Source of the DNA: Trichostrongylus colubriformis
Lineage: Eukaryota; Nematoda; Chromadorea; Rhabditida; Trichostrongylidae
Direction of reading: 5' to 3'
Length of the DNA: 64,000 nt
Assembly (NCBI GenBank): GCA_963978905.1
Contig: OZ022259.1
Span: forward strand, 868,001-932,000
Within the stretch, counting starts at the first letter, position 1; the number at the start of each line of letters is the position of its first letter. Both the position numbers and the translations under genes were made by a program. Below the pieces are notes generated by a model. That model was not told the DNA's origin and did not search any database. It saw nothing but the letters and a program-made list of their open reading frames with translations. Shown one piece after another: positions 1 to 12,989 of this stretch.

Positions 1-40
1 CTGGCAGCTTACCGATAGAATCACTTTTCTTCCATTGCAG

Positions 41-1078
41 CACCTGCATGTTCCGTTTTTGCTCACCTTTTGCCAAATCGAAACACGACGGACAACACTC
101 TACTTATGAGAGGTTAGCCTTTTTGATGGAAATAATAAAGTTATGATCATTTGAAACTGCCTTGCTCTTAAATCACTGTTTTAGTGTGAATGGTGTTGAG
201 GGCACGTGCTGTCCGTTGTGTGGCACTCTGAATCAGTGGAACATTCAGGTTGGTGTATTTTGTTGGCTTGAGTACTCAGTTACATGCTCGCAATGATCCG
301 GTACAGTTACCAATAAGGGAACGGGAAAGAGTTCCAAGTCCTCTGCTTGAAGCTTCCCACCTAATAGCTCTTATAGTTTAGAAAACCGGGTCGCGGTGAG
401 CTCTAGCTAGTTTGCCATAGAAGTGATTGAATCAACTGTGATTGAGTGTTTCTTCTCTCTTTGGTTCTTATGGCATGCAGAAGTTCTAATATTTCAGATG
501 CCTGGCACTTCATATACGATGAGCCACATCGCTGTTCACGGTCTACGTCGCTACCATATGTGTCGCGATTGTTTTGTTTGCTTCAAAGGCGATTACGATG
601 TGAGTTTTGGAATACTTTTTCCTGTTTTTATTCTTCAAGCTTTCTCAGTTGTTCTATAGCTTTCGTCTATTACGATTCGGAGCAGTTACCTACTTAGTAT
701 TTTTGTGTGAGGTGCATTGATAAGCTGATTCCAGTGTGTTCGTATGAAGGCTCATTTTGAAACAACGCATTGTACCTCGATACCGAAGACGAACAATCGC
801 GAGTTACTGTGCAAATTGTGCCGAGAAGTAATTCTGAAATCGCATCTTGCTGAACACGTCATTGAAAAACATTTGGTGAGCAGATAACTTTAGCATTACA
901 CTTAGTTGACTGATTTAGCGTTAATAGAGCAATATGGCCACCTTTCCAGGTAACCGGCTTCAAATCCCGAGATCCGAAGAATCAGGGAAAGTTGGTGGTG
1001 AAAACCGGCGCAGTGACGCGGCGATTCCTTGGTTTTGAGCGTATTTATCACGTCGGTGATGACTCGGATATGGATTGA
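41..1078 (+). CDS. C2H2 zinc-finger protein, 3' part of a multi-exon gene (5' end outside window)
   Basis: Exons 41-112, 249-375, 498-599, 735-875 and 950-1078 join without a frame break (phases 2, 0, 0, 0), each with an AG acceptor and a GT donor; the stop is TGA 1076-1078. One classical finger is split by the 600-734 intron: C-x2-C lies in exon 498-599 and x12-H-x4-H continues in exon 735-875. A second finger, C-x2-C-x11-H-x4-H, lies fully in 735-875. Exon 41-112 holds a looser Cys/His cluster (C-x4-C-x7-H-x3-H). Between the first cluster and the fingers is a charged, Pro-containing linker. C2H2 fingers usually bind DNA or RNA in the nucleus; the target is unknown. The protein ends in an acidic tail (DDSDMD). 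The start codon and earlier exons lie to the left of the window. Exon 249-375 and its GTTTAG donor are the least certain part. Confidence 0.68.
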
Positions 1079-1232
1079 TCTCCTGTTTTTCCGGTTCCGT
1101 AGTAGTGTTAAGTGCATTGTCAGGTGCGCAGTTCCTTTCTTGTTATGCTGTGGGTGGGAGCACCCTATAGGCAGGTTTTTTTTCGCTGATCTGTACGTCG
1201 TACTCGTTACTTATTGTTGTGTTTTTCCTCAG

Positions 1233-1422
1233 GCTGTATCTACACCTGGGAGGCCGGCTGCCTAAACACATTTTCAAGGCAGAAGCTGCCTTGAACCGCA
1301 CTGTCCTGGAAGTGCTGCAGCTGGAGCGGGATGTTTTGATGAGTGGGAACGCTGAGCTCGGTGCTATAGCACGCATCCTTCGTTCTTCCAAATCACCTGA
1401 GTGTAGGAGGCTCATAAAGTAA
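1233..1422 (+). CDS. Alternative 3' terminal exon of the zinc-finger gene (or a separate exon)
   Basis: A TTTTTCCTCAG acceptor ends at 1232 and is followed by 63 open codons to TAA 1420-1422. The translation is helical and Leu/Arg/Lys-rich (RLPKHIFKAEAALNR near its start), unlike random T-rich intron sequence. It needs two bases from the exon upstream. The only phase-compatible donor in exon 950-1078 is a weak GTTGGT at 991, which would replace the acidic tail with this longer one. It could instead belong to an unseen exon combination. No domain is recognised. Confidence 0.42.
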
Positions 1423-2680
1423 TGCTCGCAGTAGGTGGTTCATCATAAATTAAGCAAATGGTGTCGATGCGTTGGCCTTTTTTGCTTGAGCCCCCTCTTC
1501 CAAGGCTGCCTGCAAGTTAACAGAGTGTAGATACAATCGCAGAGGAGTTAACGGAAGTGATATATTAGTAAACAATTTATTGTTTTAGAAGGCAGTGATC
1601 TTATTGCATTGTTTTTTTTTTTTGAAAATTTGTGTTGTTTGATCCAGTATTTCTGACATCAGTGGATTCATCAACGCTGCCAAGTGTTGTACTTTTTTTT
1701 TCATGGTTGTTGAATGATCATTACGCGGATATCGTCACCATTGTAATTCATGGTATTTCTTTTATATTCATTTTATGCTATTATATTTGTAATCACCACC
1801 ATTTGTATAATAACATTGACGGGTGTTAAATCAATGTTTCTTTCTTCCAGATTGTTTCTTACAAAAGTGAAGTAATTTTTCTTATTTTTTATTTTGGAGA
1901 ACTGTGATGGGTTCAACACTTAACTGCTCCTACGATGTTACGATTTCTGGCCTACGCTTGAACTGGGGCACCCCGTCATGCTAATCTCGTCAGCGTACGC
2001 GTTTTGCCATTAGTCAGTGCTTTTACTTCCTTCTACTGACTTTCTTATTTGTTTTGCTAGTATGTAGAGGGGAGAGATAATTATATATGGTGATGACCGT
2101 TGAATCTCGAGTTCGGCCATCTTTTTAGTGGTCTTTTCACGATCTCTAGTTAACCAACGCTTCAAAATCAGGGCTACTTCAATGCGTAGTTTGCAGCTCA
2201 TTCCGATTTAGAGCTTTTGGTATTGGCAATCTCCGTAAGTAGTCGAAATGACCTCTCTCGGTAATAATTCACTGAACATGTAACCTTGCGATCGAGAAAG
2301 GTGTGGCGCCGAATTCTGTGGTTTCGCGTGATTCAGTACAGAACGGGGAAAGATCAACGAACTTTCATAACTGCTGCAAGGAGAAAATGTGACTAGTACT
2401 TGGCAAACCACTCCTCAAATTTACTTCTGGCATATGCAGAGCGTTTTACTACCATACGTCCACCCCCTATTTTAGCGCAATCAGTCTTAGCGCTTTGACT
2501 GCAATTTACGCCACTTGGTTTGGCACGTAAGAAAACCGTGATAAACTTACTTTTAAAAATTTGGGTGCTCGGACTCAATTTTTACAGAAATTTTCTCCAA
2601 ATTTTGACAGTTTCAAGCTATACGTCCACTGTAATTAATGCTTCATCTACAAAGTTAAGGAATACAAATTAGCAACATTA
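1423..2680. other. Intergenic, T-rich; nothing recognised
   Basis: Contains T homopolymers near 1612-1622 and short chance frames only. No clear repeat, exon pair or RNA gene was seen. The 3' untranslated region of the zinc-finger gene probably lies here. Confidence 0.5.
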
Positions 2681-2684
2681 GTAG

Positions 2685-3560
2685 TCACATCGGTCGGTGT
2701 GGCATGCTCGTTGAAAGGTTTTTGAGGATCTCAGAGTTGCTAGTACTCCACGATGGCACTTGGACTCCATGGGATAAAGAGAACCCTCTAGGGGCTTCTC
2801 TGGGCCGCACGCTAGCCTCTCTAGCAAGTCGACGTTGTGCTGTTGGAATCATGCTAAAGTCGACCGACTAGCATGGATACTTGCCATTGCCATGCTGGAA
2901 AATCAGCTTCTGACGTCGCCAAGGGCTCGGGGAGGATAGCAGGTTGCATTCTAAGGTATCCTGATATTCTTGCGAATCCATTCGGCTCGAAACGAATGCC
3001 AGGTCCAGCTTCGTGTACAAAGTAGACTCCCCAGGGGCGTACCGCCACCGAAGTAACGTCGGCTGAATTGCAGAGGATCTTTTCTCAAATCACACCATCT
3101 GGTCCGTCCTAGCTAAACTTCTTTTCGTCAAGACCACCTAAACACATGGGGTTACTCTGCAGCGCTCATGCTATGCTTAATTTTACAACCGAACCTTCTC
3201 CAATCCAGTGAGGCGTTTCGTCGAGCAAATTCGAGACGAGCTGCCTTGTGAGCTTCAGTCAGTCGCGGTGCTTTCTTCTTGCGGTGGACCTCCCGCACGA
3301 TGCTCTTATTACGTTTTATTGTCCTCCACACCGTCTATTTAGGGACAGACAGCTTAAAGTCTGCACGAATCTGGTTGACGCTGTTGGAAGTTAGCTCCCA
3401 GATCTGCCGCTCATCTCTTACGAAGTCTGGATCGACGTTGGCTAGTCTGACAGGAGCGCAGTGAGTTTTAGGCCTCAGACCGCGCTCATACGTGACCGAC
3501 TGTGGCACCGGCGGTGACTGCGGAAACCATTTGCTTACGGCCGACGACGGCATCAATCTG
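2685..3560 (-). pseudogene. Tc1-like transposase remnant
   Basis: Read on the minus strand, 3556-3335 gives a helix-turn-helix-like segment (DERQIWELTSNSVNQIR) that ends at a stop. In the next stretch (about 3335-3180) the reading resumes with TVWRTIKRN followed by a basic linker and LTEAHKAARLEFARRNAS, the typical N-terminal half of Tc1-family transposases. From 3100 down to 2690, frame-shifted pieces resemble the catalytic half, with a DGPDGV-like motif and an SIHASRSTLA block where QDNAPxHxS is expected. At least four stops or frame changes make it inactive. No terminal inverted repeats were found, so the boundaries are only where homology fades. Confidence 0.62.
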
Positions 3561-4069
3561 ATAACGCACTGTTTGCGAAACGTTCATCCCAACCACATTA
3601 CAGTATGGTGTTGGGTTTGGCACTATGCCAGAATTCAAATTCGATTTCGTGACTCTCCCCACGATAGTCTTGTACCAAGCCAAGATCCGAATCCAAATAC
3701 GTGGCTTCCGCCACGATCATCGTACTGCAATGTGGTCAGGTCGAGCGTTTCCTTCGTCGGCGGTTGTGGCCGCCGGCGTTGGTTACGCGAAGTATGAACG
3801 CGATCTTAGTTGAGAGGAACTCCCTCCTCCTCCTAAATAAGGCCTAGGTAAAGGCTTAACGGTAAAGGCACATACACTTTAGTGTAAGTGATGGTTCTTC
3901 GATCATATCAGGTGAGCAACGACAACGTGAGATTGGGCCCCAAGTACACCAGCACCCCAACTTACTCGTTATAAAGGAGGATTCACATTTAGGCGTCTAG
4001 AGTTGCTCTACGACGGTACTACCAGTTTTATTTTGAGTCCTCTAAATGTTTAATATTCACGATGTCAAA

Positions 4070-4630
4070 ATCAAAAATGGGGTGATGAGGAGCTAAAATT
4101 CGCACTTTCGGCATCTGCCCTTTTTCGCCTGTCATCGAGATCAAATATTATACAGACAGGTGCGTTTGATAGTACATTTTAATCTTCTGCAAATCTAATT
4201 GTGTTCTGAATCTTTAAATTGTTTGTTGTTTTTATACTTAAAAATGGCAAATGGGAATGGTTAATCCCGAAGACAAAAATCTGCACTTTCGGCACCTGAA
4301 CGTCGCTAGTAACCGAGATTTGATCACACAGTTTCATAAGGCCGGAAGTCTCCAGTTATAACGGCAGATTAATCAGTGATGTCTGATCCATATGATTCAC
4401 AGGGAGCAGAGAAGACCAGCCCTTTGGGACTCCGTTTGGAAGGTCAAACCATTGCTTCCTGCCTATTTTTGAGCCTTGTAAAAGTCAAACAATCCAACTA
4501 TTCAAAAGGCAAATAGAATGGTTTTGTAGAGCCTGAATCAAAAAGCTCCATCGAATACTTATGTACAATTTGTTAAAGGACGGAGAGAATCTTGTGAAAC
4601 ATAGAGACTACAAAACGAACTTGTTGCACA
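4070..4630. repeat. Family B palindromic repeat, truncated copy
   Basis: Shares blocks with 19001-19789, 24090-24789, 32181-32420 and 34430-34790: AATGGGGTGATGAGGAG, a GCACTTTCGGCA core present twice (near 4108 and 4290), and a right end reading GAACTTGTTGCA, matching GAACTTATTGCA in the other copies. The left terminus with TGCAATAAGTTC is missing. No coding potential was seen. Confidence 0.55.
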
Positions 4631-7600
4631 ACCTAATTGTATTAGATATTTGCTTGAATGAATGAAGCGATAGGTAGGAGTTACATTCTCTGACGTGCAC
4701 CAGCTACTCTCCTCTTCACTGACGCCAATGGAAAGGCTCTAGAAGCCTACTATTTTCGCAGGGGGAGAGGGGCTTATTTTGGTTCCACAGTACTGGAATT
4801 CAGCGGTTACTTTAAGCGACCGAGGTATCAACTGACCCAGGTCCAACGTGCAACCCTACAATTGCAATGGGAGTTTTGCGGGGTGAACTCGTCCTTCCTA
4901 TATTATCCTTCATGAACCCCAGAGATAATGAATAAAATAGATTTATACCTATTATTTTATTGCTATCACGAAAGATGTTACCTTATCTATAAACTATTAC
5001 CTCCGTGGTTGTGTAGTAACTAGAATCTGGACTGGTCATTTCAAACAAAGAACTTTTTCCACTTATCGGTAGCTAAAATGAAGTGTTGGTGAAAATTCCT
5101 AGCCCAAAAAAAGGTAGGGCTACTTGGTAAGGGTAAGACAGAGAAATACGAAATGACTATATAAATATAAAATGGCAGCCACAATCACAGGTTCAGACTA
5201 ACTGGTCAGCTTTTCCATAGATCGAAACTTCAGTTCGAAACCTTTACTTGTAAAAAAAATAAAGAAGGACGGTTTCATCCCGTGAACTCGTTTTTGGGTG
5301 ATAAGTTTAGGAGGCAGTGCTCGTTCTTTATTGCTGCCCGTCACACGATGTGGCAGCTTGCACTTTAGCGAGCCACTTCGTTGTCTTGAAAAACAGCAAT
5401 CGTTATTGGATCACACACACACACGCGTGCGTGTTTTTATCCGGACATAGCTCTGTGTGTGGCTGTCAGCTGGCCGGTTGATTGTGGCATCGGTGACAGC
5501 ACACGCCCCCGGCACACCCTCTTTGACTGTCGTAATATCGACTCATCGCGGTGACCGGTCGTTATTGTCTTTTATTGGATAACAAAGTGCTTTTTTGCAA
5601 AGTCATACGTTCCAGGTCGTTCTCTCAAGACCTTTCCGACCATTTCTCGCCTCCTGCGGCTTTTGAATTCGAATCGTTTTGCCTCTTCACCTTTCTGATA
5701 CTGTTTATTTTTTCCTATTGAAATTTGTTAATTGCTGCTGGCTGATGGCGTTCAGCACTTATTCAGTTGCGTAGCCACTATCTCATATCGTTTCGTTTCG
5801 TATTCAGTGATGCCTAGCACAGAGCCTTAACTTATCAGTCATTAAGAGTCTTTTCTGATAATGTGAAATTCAGTAGAAGCCATGTTTTTGTCCCCAGTTA
5901 GTAATTACGGCTCATTCAATAAGGCCTAAGAGTTATATGATTCGTTACAGGTGTCCTGAAAGTGACTCGGAATAATATCTTTTGTTCGAGCACTTGTATC
6001 GGGTCATGTAAGAACTAATGTCGCTTTTCTCGAACGGATTTTTTCTATAATTCCATGAGTTTTTGCAGAACATCGTATATTAATTGAAAGCAACTCGTGA
6101 TCTATAAAAGTATGTGTTCAGTCTCTGGATATGTTGGATTGGGGCCGTTATTTAGGCTGGAGAATTTGTATTCCCTGTCAGCAAGAATGGACCAAAGTGG
6201 CAATTCACGAAAATCTATATTTCACTTTCGGAAAACAATCAATCATGTGTCCCGTACTTGTATCGACCTCTTCTACGACTGGTTGACCCATAGGTGGTGT
6301 CGCTCTTTCTCCAGCCTGCTACGAAAGGCTCTGATGTGTTTGATATTTTCCTTCCAAATTCTTGACTTCACATATTTCTGGATCATTTGGAAGAAGTTTT
6401 TTCTGTTCTATCAAGGCTACGTTTTGCTTTTTTGGCTGCGATCCACACTGAATTTTCAGAGCTTGTAGGAAGGGTCCGGTTGACAAAATTCCGCAACTTT
6501 TTTTCCAGCAGAAAGCTGAAGAATTCAGTTTGTGATGTGTCCCCGTCCCTACTCACTACCTCTCCTTCACTGTTTTCTCCCTCTTTTCCCCACTATTATA
6601 GCGGATCGGTTCAAAAGGTTTCTGGTCTATTCAATGAACTGTCAGAAATCGTCGAACTGTGGCCGAAAAACTAAACTGAGAGAAGAGTGACGCGACCTAT
6701 CGGTCAACCTTTTGGTGGAACTAAAAGAAGAGGCCGGGGCTAATTGTAAGCACGATAGACATGATTAATCGAGTTTTCCGAAGGGAAATATAGCTTTCTA
6801 ATTGATCGCTGTGTTGGACACTTTCTCTCGATTAGGTCTGTCGCTTTAAGAGCCTAAAAATCTACTCCATTTTAGCATATCCACAAACTAAGCATATGAT
6901 TCTGTAGAGCAAATAAATCTCTTCCGTATGATCTGCGACATGTTGGTAAAATTTACAGATCCATAGGAAAAGTTCCGTTCGAAGAAAGAAAGGACATTAC
7001 TTATGGAATGACTCAGTAGATATCCAAACAGGTCTGTCTTCGCAACATACTTTCAAAACTGGCAATTCTTTTTCTGTTCGGTCTCTTGCACCTTTTCTGG
7101 CGCTCTATGTCTCATTCGCTGTGAATTTTGATCAGAAAAATCTCCACATTGCTTTAGAAGGCAGGGCCGGACAGAAGGGAAGATGGTGGTTGGTAGGTGT
7201 GAAGCGGGCGAAGGGTAAACACTGTGAGTGCGGAGGGAATAGTTACACTTGTAGCAAATTGTTCACTGTTTTTCATTACCCATCCATCAGATGTTTGAAT
7301 GAATTTGTTCACATTCGATAACTTACGTGCTCTAACCAAAGTTCAACTGTACAGTTCGTTGAACATTTAATCCGACCTGGCTGCTTTGTACTTTTTTCGC
7401 TTCGGTGCTTTTGGTCACATTTGATTTGAGGTGGTGTCTGTGCACGTACATAATTTTGATTTTGTTCCATTTATTCAAATAGGATGAGAGCATTTTGTCC
7501 GCCTTTCAAGTTCGAAACCTTCCATAAGTAAGCTACGGGGCAGGGTAAGCGCCGAGTTAAGAAAACTGCCCGCGTTCAGACGGTACTACTACCAAAAAAT

Positions 7601-9645
7601 GCAGAAAAGCCAAAGAAAGTCTAGGAATTGGCTGGTCACTTTGTCTTCCAATCTCACTCTCTCAGCACATCTTTGTTATCAAATACGACCTCCTATCGAG
7701 ATATCAGAGAGGGAATGGTTCAAAGTTCGTGATTCAGGCAATCAGGTGGAAAGGTGTGATATGTTCGATCAGGTAGATGATATACCTGATCACCAAATCG
7801 ATAGGTATCTTTTCTTTGCGCCTGATCGTCCGATCCCCCAATCGCCTTAAACGCATGAGCGACGAACCCGAACTTTGAACGCCAGCTACCTGAAACATAA
7901 CCCTGCTATCACTCAAATAACGCTGTACCTTTTTGACGGCTGGTCACAAAACAGCTCCTGCTTCTCTGTGCAGCATGCTGTATTCGTCGTATCTCACAGC
8001 TGTATTGGTAATTGTATGCCTTGAATCCATCGGAGGAATATGGGGATCCCTGAGGCTGGCACCCGGTCCGCGCCGTTGGATAGCTTATTTATTCTGCCAT
8101 CGAACTGATCCTTTGCTCACACTGATCTATTATCAATTCCCATCTGTTCGTTGGTTGGCACGAATCATCCCTTCCTAAAATTCAAACGCTTAGACTGGTC
8201 CTTTTTTCAGTTGTCAGTCGCCATCTCAACCTCCGCTTTGTCGGGACTATAAGAGTGAAGTACCAATACTATAAAAACCGCTAGCTTCTACAAGGACGAC
8301 ATTTTTCACATCCAGCGCAAGGGCTCAAAATTCTCTGCGGTCATAAAGGGCGTGAAGAAAAGTGCAACATGGGTAGAGCTTTGAAAAAAATTGAAGATGT
8401 GGCGGTATTTGATCCATTGAAAAGAGCGCTACAATACGCTCATCCTCACTGCGATACTTCAGCAAAAATTGTCGGACCACGCACATTTTTGCTATAAAGC
8501 GTAAACATCGGAATGCAGAAGGTCAGCTGCAGCATTCTCTGCGAGAAAACGATAGTCGGTTGAGCAGTGTGCCTCGCTAAATGCGGTGAGCATGCTTTGC
8601 ACACGCTCTATGGCTGCGACGGCCCCCTCCACGTTCTTTGAGCCCTCGTCGAGTGTGAGTGTTCGTTCTTTTCATTTCGCTTCGATCCTCGGCTCGGCTA
8701 GTATCCGGCCGGATTTTTTCACGCGCTGTTGTGACTCAGTCATGAAGCTTCTGAGCTATAAGCCATGGAAGCGGATCCCATTTCGACTGCTATTTCACAT
8801 TATATGGTTGATCCCCCATTCCCGGCTAGTTGCCGTATAAACTCGTGGGTTAAAACTCCGAGTGCGGCGCGATGCCATGCGCTTCTTCGCCTGAAACGTA
8901 AGCAATGACATGTCAAGCTTTTGCGCCGCACGAAAAAGAGATTACTGTGCTTAGGGACCAGTTGAGTTTATTCAAATTACCTATTTTTTCCCTTTACTTT
9001 TTTGAGATTCCTACGCGTGCTGCAATCAATTGGTGGTCCTACTTTTTCCACAACCATTTATCTCTCGGGATTGTTGTTTTCAATTTAGTCTCGGAAGCGA
9101 ATCTTTTGAAATATTGAGGCGAGTACTGATTGAAAGGTACGTGGAGTTGAAAAAAAAGCCGATCACCTCCTGTACCATGTGCAGATAGGATCATAGCTTA
9201 CTGTTTTTCCTTATTGTATGTTTTATTTTTGTCGCTGTCTACTGAGTCGACATAGGACGGCATTTTGTGGACAGGGAAGGACATTCCAAGGCAATGCATT
9301 TGAATCGCACTCTCGCCCCCATATCCGCATGGTGCCTAGGCTGGTCATCTTGCTATTTACCCAACCTGCGGACTGTGGGGAGTGTTTTTTCGATTCTTTC
9401 TAATTACATAGCCGTGGAAATCTACACATGACGATTGGAACTGCAAGTGCGAAAACGCTCGATGTGAACCTCTACAAATGTCTCTTCAGCTTGTTGTGCA
9501 CCTGATTCACTACAAATAGCAATCGCTGTCGGAGCATGAAAAAGCCCGCAATTCACGTGTATGTGGTCACGATTCCGAAGCTGGCGGGCTGGTCTGGACT
9601 TTGGTTAGCAGCAAACTCAGTGAGAATGACTCCGATTCTTACTTT
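4631..9645. other. Long non-coding stretch without recognised gene
   Basis: No exon series, transposase motif or terminal repeat could be supported. A short alternating CA/CG run lies at 5410-5435. Open frames of 60-123 codons (for example 6097-6468) are Phe/Leu-rich translations of T-rich DNA with no recognisable domain, so they are not called. About 6500-6600 is pyrimidine-rich. Confidence 0.4.
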
Positions 9646-9649
9646 GTGA

Positions 9650-9793
9650 TGCGAGGCAGCGTGACTGGCAGCGCTGCATGATCGCGACAAAGAGCTCAAG
9701 GCGCGCTTCTTCAAAGGAAGTTTCTCCACAGATCTTCTGTTCTGGACTGGAATATTGGTTCACGGGCAGAATATCTTCCCAGTTCTCATTTTC
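9650..9793 (-). repeat. Family A dispersed repeat, partial copy
   Basis: The reverse complement starts GAGAACTGGGAAG and continues with CCAGTCCAGAACAGAAG, GAGAAACTTCCTTTGAA and a ...CGCGATCATGCAGCGCTGCCAGTC-like block. The same order occurs in 11113-11465, 22089-22467, 28846-29149 and 51962-52294. The far end carrying the GGTGTCTTTAA terminus is absent. Confidence 0.6.
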
Positions 9794-9799
9794 CTCTTA

Positions 9800-11110
9800 C
9801 ACTTTACGGAGTCTTCAAATGGCTATACGAAGTGCAGCGTTGTTTTTACCCCTTCAATGACGCTTCCATTCCTTCCCTGAAGCATTCGCGACCCCGTTCA
9901 TTCTTTACTTCCACATGGCAGAAAGTAGTTCATAGAAGTAGCGATATAATGCGGAACGCAAGATTATAACTGTGAAAATCAAAATTGCCATTCTGAACCG
10001 AGTTAGAAGGATTCAGGTGGTTCCAAATGATGGGGAGGGGACGCTGTCAAACTCCTCAAGTCTCTCCATGATCAACGTTTCATTATCATGTACTCCGGAT
10101 TGAAGGATCGTGTCCTAAAGCAGCGCATTTTGTAAAATCCCATTTTTTAATGTAGCACCGAATCACCTTTGGGGACGTACTGACTGGAATGTCTTTACGC
10201 GATCTTCAATTCGCTTGTACGAAATCTAGAAACACTTCTCAGGCAAAGTCTGAGACGTAGTGGGGGGGGGGGCAGTCGTGAGACAGTTCACGTTTCTAGA
10301 GTGCTTTGCTTTTTTGTAAGTGTATCTGACGTCCTTGGCCTGTTTCCCAGTGCGCGTGCTAACCATCCGTGGAACTTCGGGAAATCCAAATACAATGGTT
10401 CCTATATGATTCCATAGAAAATGTACACAGACTGGGTCGGTGGGTTGCCATCCAATCAGGATTTGGTTTTCCGATCAGGATTTGGTGGGTTTTTGTGAAG
10501 ACGCGCAGTCCGGGTTCGAAAAAACTTGCCGAAAACGCTCATTTTGCCGTTATTCATTACTTTTTCAAGGATATTTTCTGAAATGTGCCTTGCCTTGTAA
10601 CTGGTTGCATTCTGTGGCGGCTATCTACTTATTGAAACATCCATTCTGTGGGCGATGTCTGACCAAAGATTATCAGCTGGCATTTTGCCATTCCATTTGT
10701 TTGTGTAAGAGTCCTCATCATTTTTTCAGCTATGACACTATGAAATTTGGAAACAAAATGAGCATGTGCCTGGCATTGACTGACCTTTTTCAGTGCGCAC
10801 CAGGCATTCGACTACATTCAGAATTTTGTGCCATGTATGTGAACTGGAACATGCGCATGCTGTCTCCACGATGTCCATTCAATATTTATTCATTCGTTCA
10901 ATTATTGATTTTTCGACCTTTCCCAATAAATATCATTTAACATTTAAAATTAAGCCTTAATCTTTCTAAACACTCAAACTTAATCTTTCTTTACATGGTT
11001 TCTTTGCTAACAATTATTTATTTATTAATTTTAGCATATGACTGAAAACCTCGGTTGCTTTTGCACTTTGGACGGACATAAATACGAGGCCTAAATAAGA
11101 TTGCTGGTTT
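9800..11110. other. Non-coding stretch; one poly-G tract
   Basis: Contains a run of about 11 G near 10261-10271 and a short tandem repeat of AATCAGGATTTGGT (10456-10485). An open frame of 166 codons at 10440-10940 is Cys/Phe-rich, has no recognised domain and ends in A/T-rich DNA; I do not call it a gene. Otherwise nothing was identified. Confidence 0.4.
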
Positions 11111-11112
11111 CC

Positions 11113-11465
11113 TAGAACTGGGAAAGCATAATTCCTTCAAACGAACATTCCAGTCCAGAAAAGATGAAATGTGGCGAAACTTTCTTTGAAAAGCGCGACC
11201 TTGGGCCTTTATAGCGATCCCGCAGCGCGGCCAGTTGGGCGGGGCACCGTGAGTGATTTAGCCCCCGCCTTTCTGCATCTTCTCTCACCGGCTGGTGATG
11301 CGCAGGGGGCGAAAGGGAAGGAGTGAGACGGAGAGTTTTTGGCCCCCATTTTTCGGTTTGTTGCCACTTTATTCGTTTTTTTCTATTATGGCACTGAACA
11401 CCTCACCTATCATGTTCACACTTAGTCCTCAATTTGGCGAGATCACTTCTAATGATACCTCTGTA
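11113..11465 (+). repeat. Family A dispersed repeat
   Basis: Begins AGAACTGGGAAAGC and shares the ordered blocks CATTCCAGTCCAGAA, CGAAACTTTCTTTGAAAAGC and ATAGCGATCCCGCAGC with the other copies. The middle has the TTCTC...CTGGTGATGCG segment and a TTTCGGTTTGTTGCC block. The right end (CAATTTGGCGAGATCAC...ATGATACCTCTG) is a diverged form of the consensus GCCAAATTTACC...GGTGTCTTTAA. Confidence 0.62.
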
Positions 11466-11469
11466 ATCC

Positions 11470-12985
11470 CTAGTATATCCGTCCGTCTCCTGTACATCCG
11501 TGAAATTACGAATTGCATGAAAAAGAACCCGTGGAGATGGGGTCAAGTCCGGGATGGGTAGGACATGGGCCAAGAAGGAAGGAGCACACATGAACCAGGC
11601 TCAACTCTGTCCATGGCGGAGCTTGCACAGGAATACTCGGTCTTCAGACCGAAAATACTTAATTACGCTCCAAAATGACTCAAACGTGGAGAAAAGACGG
11701 ATCAATGCCAGCCACGAGTTTTTGAAAAGCAGAAAGAAGCCCACGGGCAATGAGACCTCAAATAGAGCCATCAATCGATATCGATCGAATTCATCCATTT
11801 TTGTGTAGGAGAGGGAAATGAGTAATAGGCGACCCTTCTGTTCGTCGTGCGCTAAATTGTTATCGATGAGATGTAGTAATGTTGCACATTAGAGTTCGTC
11901 AAAGACATCAGTTCCGACCGACCTACTGGCGCTCATGGCCAACTTATAAGCAAAATAAGTGAATAAAAACGATGTCTTTGAGCGGTATAGCATCGCAGCT
12001 CCCTAGTGGCGGCCACCTGAAGGTAATCCTGTAGGTCATGTCACTATTCCCATGTGGGAGTGGGCCGAGGTGGCCAGAGTTGCATCCCGTCGCGGTCGGA
12101 ACACAGAACGAGACGCAGAGTAATTGGCAGCGCACCCACGACGTCGTTGCAGTTTCCCATGTCGTCGTTGTCGTTTGAGTGGCTGTGTGTGTCCTATGGT
12201 GGTTGTGAATGTTGTGTCCCCCCCCCTCCCATCGTACTCATTCAGCTGCTGTTGGAAAGGCTGCTTCTTATATTTCTGCGTGCAGGTTTCCCCACGCAAT
12301 CTGGACGCTGGTTGTTTGCTGTGATAGCAAATCAACCATGCAACGTTGAAAGTCCTGCCTTTTTCGTGTAAACTTGCATTCCACTTCGATCGATACGCGG
12401 ATCCCTAGCGGGGTCTGCCCGAGATGCGCAATTCCCAAGACCAAATTGAAAAACGCGAAATGTTTACTTTTTTGGTCATTTTCCTCTCATGCTATCAGAT
12501 TCTGGGTGCTATCTCATGTAATGGAGGTTGTGAGGCATCTTAATGAACGTTATATTTTTCAACCGTGCTGATCATGGATCAAGAAAGGAGGAGTGAGTTC
12601 GTGGGTTTATTGTAAAGCAAATACCCATAAGTGGTGATGTGTGAACCGGTTTCGACATCGTATGAAATTTAAAGCGCACGTTTATAGCCTCAATATGCCA
12701 GTGCATGTACTGTTTAATGTTTAACACTTCTGACACGCTAGCCATGCAGTTTTCAAGGTCCAATAAAATGCCCCCCCCTATCAGCTCTTCATTAGGATGC
12801 AGTAGGTTCTATTCAACGTCCTGCTTTCCTTATTCATTTCTTTTCATCTCTTAATCATTTCTCGTACGCGGTGGCAATGTTTTCTCATACGTATGTTTTA
12901 TATTCTATTACATATATTTTAAATTATACATACTTTTATATTATATTACATATATCTTAATTTATATTATACATATCTTTGTTCA
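11470..12985. other. Non-coding stretch; GC-richer island then AT-rich tract
   Basis: At 12036-12371 there are overlapping open frames of about 100 codons on both strands in locally GC/CpG-richer DNA, including a C run near 12220-12228. Neither translation matches a family I know, so no gene is called. From about 12890 to 12985 the sequence is nearly pure A/T and abuts the TTAA target of the next element. Confidence 0.4.
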
Positions 12986-12989
12986 TTAA

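Noticed and set aside
10440..10940. 166-codon plus-strand open frame, Cys-rich
   Set aside because: No signal peptide, repeat or known cysteine pattern, and no splice partners; probably chance.
11760..11800. ATCGATATCGATCGA palindrome resembling the core of the hairpin MITE at 24792
   Set aside because: Only the short palindromic core matches; the diagnostic CCAGTTGGGC ends are absent.
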